A stretch of DNA of 64,000 nt from Nocardia brasiliensis. Lineage in GTDB: Bacteria; Actinomycetota; Actinomycetes; Mycobacteriales; Mycobacteriaceae. A program made the position numbers and the translations under genes. The notes below the pieces were generated by a model that had not been told where the DNA came from, ran no database searches, and saw only the letters and a program-made list of their open reading frames with translations. The stretch is taken from the NCBI RefSeq assembly GCF_011801125.1, contig NZ_CP046171.1:3844001-3908000 (forward strand). The letters run 5' to 3'. Below, piece by piece: positions 44,925 through 53,965 of the stretch. Numbering within the stretch: the stretch's first letter is position 1; the number at the start of each line of letters is the position of its first letter.

Positions 44925-46013
44925 TCATGCCCATCCTCCGGCGCGGGCGCGGGTGCGGCGGAGCAACCAGAAGAAGAAGGGGCCGCCGATGAGGGAGGTG
45001 AGCATGCCGAGGGGGAGGTCGGCGTTGTGTACGAGGGAGCGGGCGGCGACGTCGGCGGCGAGCAGGACCACGGCGCCGAGGATGGCGCTCAGCGGAATCA
45101 GCACGCGGTGCGCGGGGCCGACGAGCATGCGGACCAGGTGCGGGACGATCAACCCGACGAACAGCACGATCCCCGTAAACGCGACGCCCGCGGTGGCGAG
45201 GATCGCGACGATCAGGATCACGTTGCGCCGCAAGCGTTCCACGTCGACGCCGAGATGACGCGCGGCGGCTTCGCCGAGCGCGAGCAGGTCCAGCCGCGGC
45301 GCGATGAGCACGGCCGCGGTGATACCGACGCCGCCGAGGATCGCGACGACGCTCACCGAATCCCAGGTGGCGCCGTTGAGCGAACCGAGTTGCCAGAATA
45401 CGATCTGATCGCGCGCGGCGGGCGAGGCGACGAACAGCAGGAACGCGATGAGTCCACCGGCGAAGGCATTGATCGCGACACCGGTCAGCACCAGCGTGAC
45501 CACCTCGGTGCGCCCGTTGGCGCGGGCCAGCGCGTACACCAGTGCGGTGGTGGCCAGCCCGGCGACGAACGCGGCCGCGGCCACCGACCACGCCGCGACG
45601 AACGCCCCGCCGACCACGATGACCGTGCCCGCCCCGACCGCCGCCCCCGCCGACACCCCGATCACACCGGGTTCGGCGAGCGGATTGGCGAACACCCCCT
45701 GCAGCAGTCCGCCCGCGGTGGCCAGCGCCGCACCGACGAGCATCGCGAGCAGCACCCGCGGGAACCGCACCTCCCACAGCGTCACCTCACCCGCGGGATG
45801 CGCGGGCAGCGGACCCCAGTCGAGTCCGATCCGATGCAGCACGCTGCCCGCCACCTCGGCGGGCGTGGTCGGCACCTGCCCGATCGCGGCGGAGGCCAGC
45901 GCGAGCGCGATCAGCCCGGCGATCGCGACCGCGAAAACCACGGTGGTGCGCGACCGTCCGCGTGACTTCGGTGCGGGCGTGACAGGTGAGCGGGTGACCG
46001 TGGTGTCGGTCAT
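44925..46013 (-). CDS. hmuU: Haem ABC transporter permease (FecCD family)
   Basis: 362 aa with about nine or ten hydrophobic helices. FecCD signatures: VRFPRVLLAMLVGAALATAG, LLQGVFANPLAEPGVIGVSA, FWQLGSLNGATW and FVGLIVPHLVRMLVGPAHR (coupling region). The ATG overlaps the hmuT stop (ATGA), a standard coupled pair. It forms the membrane channel for haem delivered by HmuT and driven by HmuV. Confidence 0.94.
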   Translation of the reverse strand: MTDTTVTRSPVTPAPKSRGRSRTTVVFAVAIAGLIALALASAAIGQVPTTPAEVAGSVLHRIGLDWGPLPAHPAGEVTLWEVRFPRVLLAMLVGAALATAGGLLQGVFANPLAEPGVIGVSAGAAVGAGTVIVVGGAFVAAWSVAAAAFVAGLATTALVYALARANGRTEVVTLVLTGVAINAFAGGLIAFLLFVASPAARDQIVFWQLGSLNGATWDSVSVVAILGGVGITAAVLIAPRLDLLALGEAAARHLGVDVERLRRNVILIVAILATAGVAFTGIVLFVGLIVPHLVRMLVGPAHRVLIPLSAILGAVVLLAADVAARSLVHNADLPLGMLTSLIGGPFFFWLLRRTRARAGGWA

Positions 46014-47065
46014 GCGGGTTTCGGGCCGTACACGGCCTCGCCGAGGGCCGTGATGACCCGGCCGGTGTTGGGGCCGAAGCTCAGCACCACGGTGTCGGCC
46101 ATGTCGACGACGCGCTTGTTGCGTCCGGCGGGCGTCTGCGCGATGCCGGGCACCTTCTCCAACCCGTCGACGCCGCCGACGGATTTCAGTCCGTCCGACA
46201 TCACGATGAGCACGTCGGGCGCTGCGCCGATCATGGCCTCGCTGGTGATCGTGATGAACGGCTCCGACAGCGCCGAGCCCGCGTCGTCCGCGCCGAGCGC
46301 GGCGATCAGGGCGTCGGCACCCGAGCCGGGGCCCGCCAGCATGGTGATCGCGGTGCTGCGCAGGTACAGGAAGGCGATCTTCAGCTTCGGATCCTGCTTC
46401 GGCATCGCCGCGATGGCGGCCGCGATCTCGTCCTGGGTGCGCCGCGCGAGCGCCTGCCCCCGGTCGGGCACACCCAGTGCGGCGGCGACGGCTTCGATCT
46501 GCGGGCCGACCCCGTCCATGGTGCGCTTCGGATCGAAGAAGACCACGTTCACCCCGGCCGCGCGCAACTGATCCCGCAGCTGCGGCGTCACCGTGACGTC
46601 GTCGGTGAGGAACACCGAAGGACGAAGCGCCAGTACGCCTTCCAGGTTCAGCGACCCGTTGCCGCCTGCCACGATCGGCACGTCGTGGATCGCGGGGTTG
46701 GCCACGGTGCCGCGCCCGATCAGCTTGGGCCCCAAGCCGAGTGCGTACACGACCTGGGCCAGCGTGCCGTAGCGGTCGACGGCGATGATGCGGCTCGCGT
46801 CGGTGATGGTGACGTCGGTGCCGTCGAACGAGCGCACCGTCACCGGCAGGGCGGGTGTCGGCTCCGGCCCGATCGGCACCGGATCGAGGTCGGTGAGCTT
46901 CGCCGTCGCGGGCCCGCGCTGACCGGAGTTCGTTGCGGCACTGTCGGTACCGCACGCCGCGGTGCACACCACCAGGGTGAGCGCGAGCAGCGCGAGCGCC
47001 CACCGGACCAGCCCGCCGCCGCGCCGTGCCCGGACCGACCGCTGTGCCGACGTCGCATGCCTCAT
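46010..47065 (-). CDS. hmuT: Haem ABC transporter substrate-binding lipoprotein
   Basis: 351 aa. An N-terminal signal with lipobox-like VCTAAC places the lipidated Cys at about residue 38. The binding domain is of the periplasmic PBP-2/BtuF type: RIIAVDRYGTLAQVVYALGL, GRGTVANPAI and VIVMSDGLKSVGGVDGLEKV. Followed by hmuU (4-nt overlap) and hmuV. ATG 47065 sits 7 nt after TAGGCT, so the transcript is probably leaderless. An IdeR/DtxR-like box covers that hexamer, which predicts iron-dependent repression. Confidence 0.92.
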   Translation of the reverse strand: MRHATSAQRSVRARRGGGLVRWALALLALTLVVCTAACGTDSAATNSGQRGPATAKLTDLDPVPIGPEPTPALPVTVRSFDGTDVTITDASRIIAVDRYGTLAQVVYALGLGPKLIGRGTVANPAIHDVPIVAGGNGSLNLEGVLALRPSVFLTDDVTVTPQLRDQLRAAGVNVVFFDPKRTMDGVGPQIEAVAAALGVPDRGQALARRTQDEIAAAIAAMPKQDPKLKIAFLYLRSTAITMLAGPGSGADALIAALGADDAGSALSEPFITITSEAMIGAAPDVLIVMSDGLKSVGGVDGLEKVPGIAQTPAGRNKRVVDMADTVVLSFGPNTGRVITALGEAVYGPKPA

Positions 47066-47080
47066 GAAGGCAAGCCTAAG
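47066..47080 (-). promoter_or_regulatory. hmuT promoter -10 overlapped by a candidate IdeR/DtxR box
   Basis: Minus strand CTTAGGCTTGCCTTC directly precedes the ATG. TAGGCT is a -10 box at 7-nt spacing. TTAGG-TNGCCT matches the first two thirds of the actinobacterial iron box TTAGGTTAGGCTAACCTAA, with weak agreement in the last third. The functional context (haem uptake) supports iron control. Confidence 0.5.
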
Positions 47081-47122
47081 ACGTGCCGCGCGAGGGCAGG
47101 CAGGCGGCACACGCGCGGTTGA

Positions 47123-48091
47123 TCATTCGGTGCGAGCGCTCACGTCGTCCAGCGCGGCCGCGATCGCGCGGGGCAGCTCGAGCGCCTCGGCGGCGAGCAC
47201 GCCGGTGAGCTGGCCGATATCGCGGGCCCCGACGATCATGCTCGCCACACCGGGACGATCCCTGATCCAGGCCAGCGCCACGGCGAGCGGCGAGGTGCCG
47301 AGCCCGTCCGCGGCGGTGACCAGCGCGTCGACCACGCGGGTCGCCCGCTCGTCGAGACTGTCGCGGATATCGGCGGCGGTCGACTCGTCGGCACCACGCG
47401 AATCCGCGGGCACCCCGTCGCGGTACTTGCCGGTGAGGATGCCGCCCGCGAGCGGAGCCGAGGCGATCACCCCGACCCCGTGGTGCTGGGCGGCGGGCAC
47501 GAAATCGGTTTCCGCGCCCCGCGCGAGCAGCGAGTACGGCGTCTGCGCTGCGCTGGTCGGGGCGAGCGCGGCGAGGCTGGCCAGCTGCCAGGCGTTGAAA
47601 CCGCGCACCCCGGCGTAGCGGACCTTCCCGGACCGGACCGCGAACTCGAGCGTCGCGGCGACCTCCTCGAGCGGCGTCCGCGGATCCCACACCCCGACAC
47701 TCCAGATGTCGAGGTGGTCGGTGCCCAGCTCGAGCAGCGTCCGGTCGAGCTGACGCAGTAACGCGCGCCGGGAGGTGTCGACGTCGGTGTGCGTGGCGTC
47801 CGGCACGGCGGGGCCGACCGGGGCGGGCGTGACCCGCGGGGCGATGCCCGCGCAACCACTGAGCACCAGATCGTCACGGGAGACCAGATCGCCGAGCAAC
47901 TCGGCCAGGATCCGCTGTGCGCCACCACCGGTATAGGCCGGGGAGGTGTCGACGAGGGTGCCGCCCGCTTCGACGAACGCCACCAGCTGTACCCCGGCGT
48001 CGTCGGTATCGGTGTGCGTACCCCAGGTATGGGTCGCCAATCCGATCCTGGACACTCGTAGGCCACTGCGGCCGACCGTCCGTTGTTCCAT
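47123..48091 (-). CDS. Aldo/keto reductase-like protein lacking catalytic Lys and His
   Basis: 322 aa AKR barrel: GRSGLRVSRIGLATHTWG, VDTSPAYTGGGAQRILAEL (Asp and Tyr present), WDPRTPLEEVAATLEFAVRS and MIVGARDIGQLTGVL. The strand that normally carries the Lys (LVLSTKAG) reads LVLSGCAGIA, and the usual QVHRWD His strand reads WSVGVWDPR. Two of four tetrad residues are therefore replaced, and classical NADPH reductase activity is doubtful. It sits next to uppP in this conserved block. ATG 48091 is taken; GTG 48094 or 48103 are possible. Confidence 0.87.
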   Translation of the reverse strand: MEQRTVGRSGLRVSRIGLATHTWGTHTDTDDAGVQLVAFVEAGGTLVDTSPAYTGGGAQRILAELLGDLVSRDDLVLSGCAGIAPRVTPAPVGPAVPDATHTDVDTSRRALLRQLDRTLLELGTDHLDIWSVGVWDPRTPLEEVAATLEFAVRSGKVRYAGVRGFNAWQLASLAALAPTSAAQTPYSLLARGAETDFVPAAQHHGVGVIASAPLAGGILTGKYRDGVPADSRGADESTAADIRDSLDERATRVVDALVTAADGLGTSPLAVALAWIRDRPGVASMIVGARDIGQLTGVLAAEALELPRAIAAALDDVSARTE

Positions 48092-48364
48092 CACCGTGCC
48101 CACGCAATCGTCACGGCGCCAAGCCTAGAGCGTGCGCGGGCCTGCGGTCGCCCACCGCGCAGTGGGGTCGCGCGTCGTGGCAGTCGTGCGCGGCGTCCGG
48201 GCATGGCAGCGGCGGGCATGCCCCCGGCGCGCCGACACTGTACTGTCGCTGCGGGATTGCGGCCGAGATCACGGCACCGCGACCCACCTGTTGACCAATT
48301 GCCCAGTCGGAACGAATCTTTCGGGCAGCACGGATGGAGGCGGAATGAGTGACCGGGAGGCTGC

Positions 48365-49309
48365 ATGACCGGCGAATCGATGACCTGGTTGCAGGCGCTG
48401 GTGCTCGGCCTGGTGCAGGGACTGACAGAGTTCCTGCCGATTTCCTCGTCCGCGCATCTGCGCATCGTGTCGGGGGTGTTCTTCGGTGACGACGCGGGCG
48501 CCTCGTTCACCGCGGTCACCCAGCTTGGCACCGAGGCCGCCGTGCTGGTGTATTTCGCCAAGGACATCTGGCGGATCGTGCAGGCCTGGTTCACCGTGCT
48601 GGCCCGCAAGCTGTCCGCGGCACGGGAGACGGTTCCGATCACCGACCAGGTGACGACGCGACTGCCCACCGTGACGGACGCGGCGGCCGAACGCTATTTC
48701 GACGAGGAACGCCAGCGCGAACTCGACTACCGCATCGGCTGGTATGTGATCATCGCCACCATCCCGATCGGCGTGCTCGGGTTCCTGTTCAAGGACGTGA
48801 TCCGCACGGCGGCGCGCAACCTGTGGCTGATCTCGTTCATGCTCATCGCCTTCGCCCTGGTGATCGCCGCGGCCGAGTACTACGGACGCAAACAGCGCCC
48901 GATCGAGCGGCTGACCACCCGCGACGGCCTGGTCATGGGTTTCGCGCAGTGCCTCGCCCTGATCCCCGGTGTGTCGCGCTCGGGCGCCACCTCCTCGGCG
49001 GGCTTGTTCCTGGGGCTGACTCGCGAAGCGTCCGTGCGCTTTTCGTTCCTGCTCGCGATTCCCGCGGTGACCGCCTCCGGTCTGTTCAGCATCCCGGACG
49101 CGTTCAAACCCGCTGGTGAGGGGCTCAACGCGAGTGGACCGCAGCTGCTGGTGGCGACCATCCTGGCGTTCGCCGTCGGGTACGCGTCGGTGGCGTGGCT
49201 GCTGAAGTTCGTGGCGAAGCATTCGCTGGACTGGTTCGTGGGATACCGCATCCTGCTCGGGCTGACCGTGATGGGCTTGCTCGCCACGGGGGTCGTGTCG
49301 GCCACGTGA
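48365..49309 (+). CDS. uppP: Undecaprenyl-diphosphatase (BacA)
   Basis: 314 aa integral membrane protein. The two active-site motifs are [20 protein letters not shown] (residues about 16-35) and [20 protein letters not shown] in the second half. It dephosphorylates undecaprenyl (or decaprenyl) diphosphate to recycle the lipid carrier for peptidoglycan and arabinogalactan, and confers bacitracin tolerance. ATG 48365 is 6 nt after GGGAGG. It is convergent on nothing and divergent from the AKR gene, as in mycobacteria around Rv2136c. Confidence 0.96.
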   Translation: MTGESMTWLQALVLGLVQGLTEFLPISSSAHLRIVSGVFFGDDAGASFTAVTQLGTEAAVLVYFAKDIWRIVQAWFTVLARKLSAARETVPITDQVTTRLPTVTDAAAERYFDEERQRELDYRIGWYVIIATIPIGVLGFLFKDVIRTAARNLWLISFMLIAFALVIAAAEYYGRKQRPIERLTTRDGLVMGFAQCLALIPGVSRSGATSSAGLFLGLTREASVRFSFLLAIPAVTASGLFSIPDAFKPAGEGLNASGPQLLVATILAFAVGYASVAWLLKFVAKHSLDWFVGYRILLGLTVMGLLATGVVSAT

Positions 49310-49391
49310 GCGATCGCATCGGCCTGCCCGTGCGCGGCGGCCACACGACCGGCCGGGCCGTGCGCGGCGGCGCTCCGGTGACGAATACGCT

Positions 49392-49397
49392 TAGGCT
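49392..49397 (+). promoter_or_regulatory. -10 box of a leaderless promoter for the histidine phosphatase
   Basis: TAGGCT followed by 6 nt and the ATG at 49404; no Shine-Dalgarno is present. Confidence 0.55.
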
Positions 49398-49403
49398 GAC
49401 TAC

Positions 49404-50156
49404 ATGACGGTGATTCTGCTGCGACACGGTGTGTCGACCTCGAACACCGCCCGCACCCTGGCCGGTCGAAGTACCGGCGTCGAGCTGACCGAGCGCGGCG
49501 AAGAGCAGGCAAGGGCCGTCGCCGAACGGCTCGCCGGGCTGCCGATCGAGCGGATCGTGCATTCGCCGCTGCTGCGCTGTCAGCGCACGGTGGCACCGCT
49601 GGCGGAGAAATTCGGGCTGGAACCGGTATTCGACGATCGACTCATCGAGGTCGACTACGGCGACTGGACCGGGCGCCCGATCAGCGAACTGCTGGAGGAG
49701 CCGCTGTGGAAGGTGGTGCAGCGGCACGCCTCCGGCGCGGTGTTCCCCGGTGGGGAGGGCCTGGCCCAGGTGCAGAGCCGCGCGGTCGCCGCGTTGCGCG
49801 AGCACGACCGGGCCCTGGCCGAACTGCACGGCGGTGACGCGCTGTGGGTGGCCTGCACGCACGGTGACGTCATCAAATCGGTGCTGGCCGACGCGCTGGG
49901 CATCCATTTGGACGGGTTCCAGCGGATCATGGTCGAGCCCGCCTCGATCAGCGTGATCCGCTATACCCCGACCTCGCCGTACGTGTGGCGGTTCAACGAC
50001 ACCGGCGCCGATCTGTCGGCGTTGTCGAATCAGCAACGACCTGTTGCCGATTCACGCTCCGCGGGACAGCAACCCGCGGCGGATCCGGACGGCCCGGTGC
50101 CCGGCGGCGAGCTGGGTGGGGCGGGGAGTGCGGATAATGGGAATGCGGAGCGTTGA
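49404..50156 (+). CDS. Histidine phosphatase, MSMEG_4193 family
   Basis: 250 aa. It opens with TVILLRHGVSTSNTARTLAG (RHG catalytic His), has VHSPLLRCQRTVAPLAEKFG, the acid in RLIEVDYGDWTGR, and CTHGDVIKSVLADALG (second His). The subfamily of actinobacteria near uppP and DUF3090 carries this ending. The C-terminal 40 residues are Pro/Gly-rich and disordered. It removes phosphate from a small molecule; the substrate is not known. Leaderless start. Confidence 0.92.
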   Translation: MTVILLRHGVSTSNTARTLAGRSTGVELTERGEEQARAVAERLAGLPIERIVHSPLLRCQRTVAPLAEKFGLEPVFDDRLIEVDYGDWTGRPISELLEEPLWKVVQRHASGAVFPGGEGLAQVQSRAVAALREHDRALAELHGGDALWVACTHGDVIKSVLADALGIHLDGFQRIMVEPASISVIRYTPTSPYVWRFNDTGADLSALSNQQRPVADSRSAGQQPAADPDGPVPGGELGGAGSADNGNAER

Positions 50157-50230
50157 GATTCCTTGTACACGGATAGTCGGCGGCGCCGCGCCGCGGATAG
50201 TCGATCAGGGCCACGTATCAGGAGGTGCAT

Positions 50231-50815
50231 GTGTCACGCGCAATCCATGTATTTCGCACCCCCGATCGTTTCGTCGCCGGGACTGTCGGTGAGCCGGGCG
50301 ATCGCGCGTTCTATCTGCAGGCCGTCCAGGAGCCGAGAGTAGTCAGCGTGCTGCTGGAAAAGCAGCAGGTGAAGGTGCTCGCCGACCGGATGGGCCTGCT
50401 GCTGGACGAGGTGGCCCGCCGCTTCGGCGCCGAGGTGCCGCCGCAGGCCGAGGACATCAGCGACAGCGCCCCGCTGCTTATGCCGGTCGACGCCGAGTTC
50501 CGGGTCGGCACGATGGGGCTCGGCTGGGACGCCGACGCGAACGCCGTGGTGGTGGAGTTACTCGCGATCACCGAAACCGAGGTGGACGAGTCGGTGGTGC
50601 TCGACGACACCGAGGAGGGGCCGGACGCGGTGCGCGTGTTCCTGACCCCGATTCAGGCGCGCGAGTTCGCGTTGCGCTCGACTCGGGTGATCGCGGCGGG
50701 GCGTCCGCCGTGCCCGCTGTGCGGTGAGCCGCTGTCGTCGCGGGGGCATATGTGTGTGCGGACCAACGGTTACAAGCGCGGAGACATCTTCGGCGCGGCC
50801 GAGCTAGAGGAGTGA
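50231..50815 (+). CDS. DUF3090-family protein
   Basis: 194 aa. The family core is HVFRTPDRFVAGTVGEPGDR, then QAVQEPRVVSVLLEKQQVKV and a C-terminal zinc-ribbon-like CPLCGEPLSSRGHMCVRTNGY. GTG 50231 is preceded by AGGAGG. It is coupled to the SCO1664-family gene, 3 nt later. The pair is conserved next to mshC throughout actinobacteria; the biochemical role is unknown. Confidence 0.92.
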   Translation: MSRAIHVFRTPDRFVAGTVGEPGDRAFYLQAVQEPRVVSVLLEKQQVKVLADRMGLLLDEVARRFGAEVPPQAEDISDSAPLLMPVDAEFRVGTMGLGWDADANAVVVELLAITETEVDESVVLDDTEEGPDAVRVFLTPIQAREFALRSTRVIAAGRPPCPLCGEPLSSRGHMCVRTNGYKRGDIFGAAELEE

Positions 50816-50818
50816 ACG

Positions 50819-51622
50819 GTGACGCGGGCCGGGGATCGGTTCCACAGTGGTGAGTTGACGGTGATCGGGCGGATCAGTACCGCCAGCAACGTGACCCTGG
50901 TCTGCGACATCCTCGACGACGGCGAGCCACCGCTGCGGGTGGTGTACAAACCGGTGCGCGGTGAGCGTTCGCTGTGGGACTTTCCCGATGGCACGCTCGC
51001 CGGCCGGGAGGTGGCCTCCTATCGGATCTCGGCGGCTGTCGGCTGGGGCGTGATCCCCGAGACGATCCTGCGCGATGGCCCCTACGGGGTCGGCATGGTG
51101 CAGCGGTGGGTGGACGGCGTGGACAACCACACAGAGCGCGGGAATCGACTCGACCTGGTGGACCTGGTGCCGCAGGGTTCGGTGCCCTCCGGGTTCTGCG
51201 AGGTGCTGCGCGCGCAGGACCCCGCGGGCAACGAGGTCTCGCTCATCCACGCCGACGATCCACGACTACAGCGCATGGCCGTGCTGGACGTGTTGCTGAA
51301 CAACGCCGACCGCAAGGGCGGGCACGCGCTGGAAGGCACCGATGGACAGGTCTACGGGGTCGATCACGGCATCTGCCTGCACAGCGAGCACAAGCTGCGC
51401 ACGGTGCTGTGGGGGTGGGCGGGTCAGCCGTTGAGCGAGGCGCTCGTCGCCGACATCACCGCCTTCGCCAAGGAACTGCCCGGCACGGTCGCCGACGAGC
51501 TGGCCGAGCACATCACCGACGCCGAGATCGAAGCGCTGATCGATCGCACCCAGGAACTCGTGGACGACCCGGTGATGCCGGCACCGCGCACCGCACGCCC
51601 GATTCCCTGGCCCGCGTTCTGA
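50819..51622 (+). CDS. SCO1664-family protein (PI3/PI4-kinase-like fold)
   Basis: 267 aa. LRVVYKPVRGERSLWDFPDG contains the ATP-binding Lys, LQRMAVLDVLLNNADRKGGH is the catalytic-loop analogue and VYGVDHGICLHSEHKLRTVL the metal-binding segment, in the pattern of HipA/PI-kinase-like proteins. GTG start 3 nt after the DUF3090 stop. Neighbouring mshC may hint at a link to mycothiol metabolism, but no reaction is known. In M. tuberculosis a cysQ gene lies between the equivalents; here the 396 nt to mshC contains no gene. Confidence 0.9.
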   Translation: MTRAGDRFHSGELTVIGRISTASNVTLVCDILDDGEPPLRVVYKPVRGERSLWDFPDGTLAGREVASYRISAAVGWGVIPETILRDGPYGVGMVQRWVDGVDNHTERGNRLDLVDLVPQGSVPSGFCEVLRAQDPAGNEVSLIHADDPRLQRMAVLDVLLNNADRKGGHALEGTDGQVYGVDHGICLHSEHKLRTVLWGWAGQPLSEALVADITAFAKELPGTVADELAEHITDAEIEALIDRTQELVDDPVMPAPRTARPIPWPAF

Positions 51623-52018
51623 GCACGGCGTGCAGGTTTGCGTGCAGTGCCGAATTCGATTGAGGCGCTTGCGGTTCGGCGGGTAGGGCGCCCGGTCGGG
51701 TGAGTCGGTGCCGGTTTCGACGCGCACCCGCTGCCCGGCGGGCAGGGCGTGCGAGTTCGCATCCCGTGCCGATCGCCGCGTGTGACCCGGGTATTGCCCT
51801 CGACGGGCGCACGCGCTAGCGTCGCGCGCAGCCGGTGCGCGGACGATCGACATCGGCGCCGCGGGCACCCGGTGACAAGGGACTCTGCGAGAGCGAAAAC
51901 CTTGACATCCCATGATTCGGCGATTTCCGCAGGTCGCGCGCGGCGTATCAGAGTCCTTCGGCGGGGGATCGGCCGGGGCGGACGGCGCGGATCTCGACCC
52001 CACCTTTACCCTCGAATT
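51623..52018. other. Gene-free interval before mshC
   Basis: 396 nt with no convincing gene; open frames crossing it lack start signals and protein character. A perfect TTGACA at 51902-51907 has no good -10 at normal distance. The last 12 nt hold the leaderless mshC promoter. Confidence 0.6.
52007..52012 (+). promoter_or_regulatory. -10 box of the leaderless mshC promoter
   Basis: TACCCT followed by CGAATT and the ATG at 52019; no Shine-Dalgarno precedes the start. Confidence 0.6.
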
Positions 52019-53257
52019 ATGCAGTCCTGGTCCGATATCGCCCTACCCACCATCCCCGGAGCAGGGCCACCGTTGCGGTTGTTCGACACCGCCGACCGTC
52101 AGGTGCGGCCGGTCACACCCGGCGCCACCGCCACCATGTACGTCTGCGGGATCACCCCCTACGACGCCACCCACCTCGGTCACGCCGCCACCTATCTGAC
52201 CTTCGATCTGGTGAACCGCGTGCTGCGCGACTCCGGGCATGAGGTGCACTACGTACAGAACGTGACCGACGTGGACGACCCGCTGTTCGAGCGTGCCGAA
52301 CGCGACGGCGTCGATTGGCGCGACCTCGGCACGCGCGAGATCGAACTGTTCCGCGAGGACATGTCCGCGCTGCGCATCGTGCCGCCGCGCGAATACGTCG
52401 GCGCGATCGAATCCGTCGACGAGGTCGTCGAATTCGTGCAGAAGCTGCTGGCCTCCGGCGCCGCGTACGTGGTCGACGACGCCGAATACCCCGACGTGTA
52501 CTTCCGGGCCGACGCCACCGAACAGTTCGGTTACGAATCCGGCTACGACCGCGAAACCATGGAGCGCCTGTTCGCCGAGCGTGGCGGCGACCCCGATCGG
52601 GCGGGCAAGCGCGACACCATCGACGCCCTGCTGTGGCGGGCCGCGCGTCCCGGCGAACCGTCGTGGCCCGCGCCGTTCGGTGCGGGGCGGCCCGGCTGGC
52701 ACATCGAGTGTTCGGCGATCGCGCTGAACCGGATCGGCCCCGAGTTCGACATCCAGGGCGGCGGTAGCGATCTGATCTACCCGCACCACGAGTACTCCGC
52801 CGCGCACGCCGAATCCCTCATCGCGGGTCGCCGTTTCGCCCGGCACTATGTGCACGCCGGCCTGATCGGGTTGGACGGCGAGAAAATGTCGAAGTCCAAG
52901 GGCAACCTGGTGCTGGTCTCCACGCTGCGCCGCGGCGGTGTCGACCCGTCGGCCATCCGGTTGGGTCTGCTCGCCGGTCACTACCGTCAGGACCGCATGT
53001 GGACCGACGCGGTGCTCGACGCGGCCAAGGCTCGCCTCGACCTGTGGCGGCGCGCCACCGCGCTGTCCAGCGGCCCCGACGCCGCCGACACCATCGCCCG
53101 CCTGCGCCAGCACCTCTCCGACGACCTGGACACCCCCAAAGCCCTGGACGCCGTGGACAACTGGGCCCGCCAAGCCCTCGACTACGGCGGCCCCGACCAG
53201 ACCGCCCCCACCTCCCTCCGCACCGCCATCGACGCCTTACTCGGCATCACCGTCTGA
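52019..53257 (+). CDS. mshC: Cysteine-1-D-myo-inosityl 2-amino-2-deoxy-alpha-D-glucopyranoside ligase (mycothiol ligase)
   Basis: 412 aa, close to known MshC length. It is related to Cys[22 protein letters not shown] (first Zn Cys and HIGH-like HLGH), WHIECSAIA (Zn ligands), [20 protein letters not shown] and KMSKSKG ([12 protein letters not shown]). It ligates cysteine to GlcN-Ins in mycothiol synthesis, diagnostic for actinobacteria. The first 20 residues ([20 protein letters not shown]) fit MshC rather than CysS. A 3' fragment of this gene reappears at 53819. Confidence 0.96.
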   Translation: MQSWSDIALPTIPGAGPPLRLFDTADRQVRPVTPGATATMYVCGITPYDATHLGHAATYLTFDLVNRVLRDSGHEVHYVQNVTDVDDPLFERAERDGVDWRDLGTREIELFREDMSALRIVPPREYVGAIESVDEVVEFVQKLLASGAAYVVDDAEYPDVYFRADATEQFGYESGYDRETMERLFAERGGDPDRAGKRDTIDALLWRAARPGEPSWPAPFGAGRPGWHIECSAIALNRIGPEFDIQGGGSDLIYPHHEYSAAHAESLIAGRRFARHYVHAGLIGLDGEKMSKSKGNLVLVSTLRRGGVDPSAIRLGLLAGHYRQDRMWTDAVLDAAKARLDLWRRATALSSGPDAADTIARLRQHLSDDLDTPKALDAVDNWARQALDYGGPDQTAPTSLRTAIDALLGITV

Positions 53258-53294
53258 CCCCGGGGAAGCGGGGACCACCCCACCCCGCCTCCTC

Positions 53295-53412
53295 CGGCCG
53301 ACACCCAGGCGGCGACACGCCGCTGGAAACCTGGTCGCCTGATCACCAGGTAATGGTGGCGGCATCGCCCGAGAGCCCTCCGCCACCATTACCTGGTGAT
53401 CAAATGTCCAAC
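53295..53412. repeat. 118-bp repeat with hairpin, copy 1
   Basis: It matches 56073-56190 at 113 of 118 positions without gaps, in direct orientation 2778 nt apart. The core is a hairpin with 23-bp perfect arms (53340-53362, 53380-53402), TGATCA ends and a 17-nt loop. It starts 38 nt after the mshC stop and ends at the ATG of the HEAT-like fragment. Confidence 0.92.
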
Positions 53413-53847
53413 ACCTGCCCGTTGCCGGGGAGTGGTCGCGCGCTCGCCGACCTGAGTGGAGCGCTCCAATTCCCGAGCCACCTCATGCGGGACGTCGGCT
53501 CGGGACGGCGCCGCGCCTTGCTCCACCTGCACGGCTACCGGCGCGAATGGGTCAAGCCGCGCTTCATCGAAGTGTCCGCGCGCGACCTCGACCCCGAAGT
53601 ACGGGCGACGACCGCACACGTCATCGCGACACGCGGCGCACGCACCCACCGCACAGTGCTCGACCAACTCCGCGACGACCCGGCTCCCCACGTGCGCAAG
53701 ACGGCCGCGCAAGCGTTCGGTCGCCTCTCACCCCGACACGGCCCTGCGCTCCAACAGCACACCTTCGGCTTGCGTCGATCCTCGGCAAGGGCAACGGTTC
53801 CGCGCAGTCCGAGCGGTTCCAAAACCCTGGACGCCGTGCACAATTGA
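53404..53847 (+). CDS. HEAT-repeat-like protein fragment
   Basis: 147 aa, probably a remnant. Residues about 20-105 look like two HEAT repeats (DPEVRATTAHVIATRGARTH, RDDPAPHVRKTAAQAFGRL). The last ten residues, GSKTLDAVHN, resemble the MshC stretch [10 protein letters not shown] and belong to a duplicated mshC tail. The ATG lies 2 nt beyond the hairpin arm, with no Shine-Dalgarno. It may still be translated, but the fusion with mshC debris argues against a native gene. Confidence 0.4.
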   Translation: MSNTCPLPGSGRALADLSGALQFPSHLMRDVGSGRRRALLHLHGYRREWVKPRFIEVSARDLDPEVRATTAHVIATRGARTHRTVLDQLRDDPAPHVRKTAAQAFGRLSPRHGPALQQHTFGLRRSSARATVPRSPSGSKTLDAVHN

Positions 53848-53965
53848 GCGCGGCTCGGTCAGTCGCGCGCAACAGCTCGCCGAGCCCTTGACCACGGCGG
53901 CCACGATGCCACTTTCCCCGCCTCGATCCGAACCGCCAGGGATGCCCGCCCTGCGTCACCGTGCG
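53819..53965 (+). pseudogene. Relic of the mshC 3' end
   Basis: Plus-strand words KTLDAVHN (53821-53844), then after a short insertion RRALDHGGHDATFPASIRTA (53878 on, then RDA) align with MshC residues [31 protein letters not shown] (53139-53232). DNA identity is high in the block CCTGGACGCCGTG. A TGA follows KTLDAVHN, so the copy is inactive. It lies about 600 nt after the true mshC end. Confidence 0.7.
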
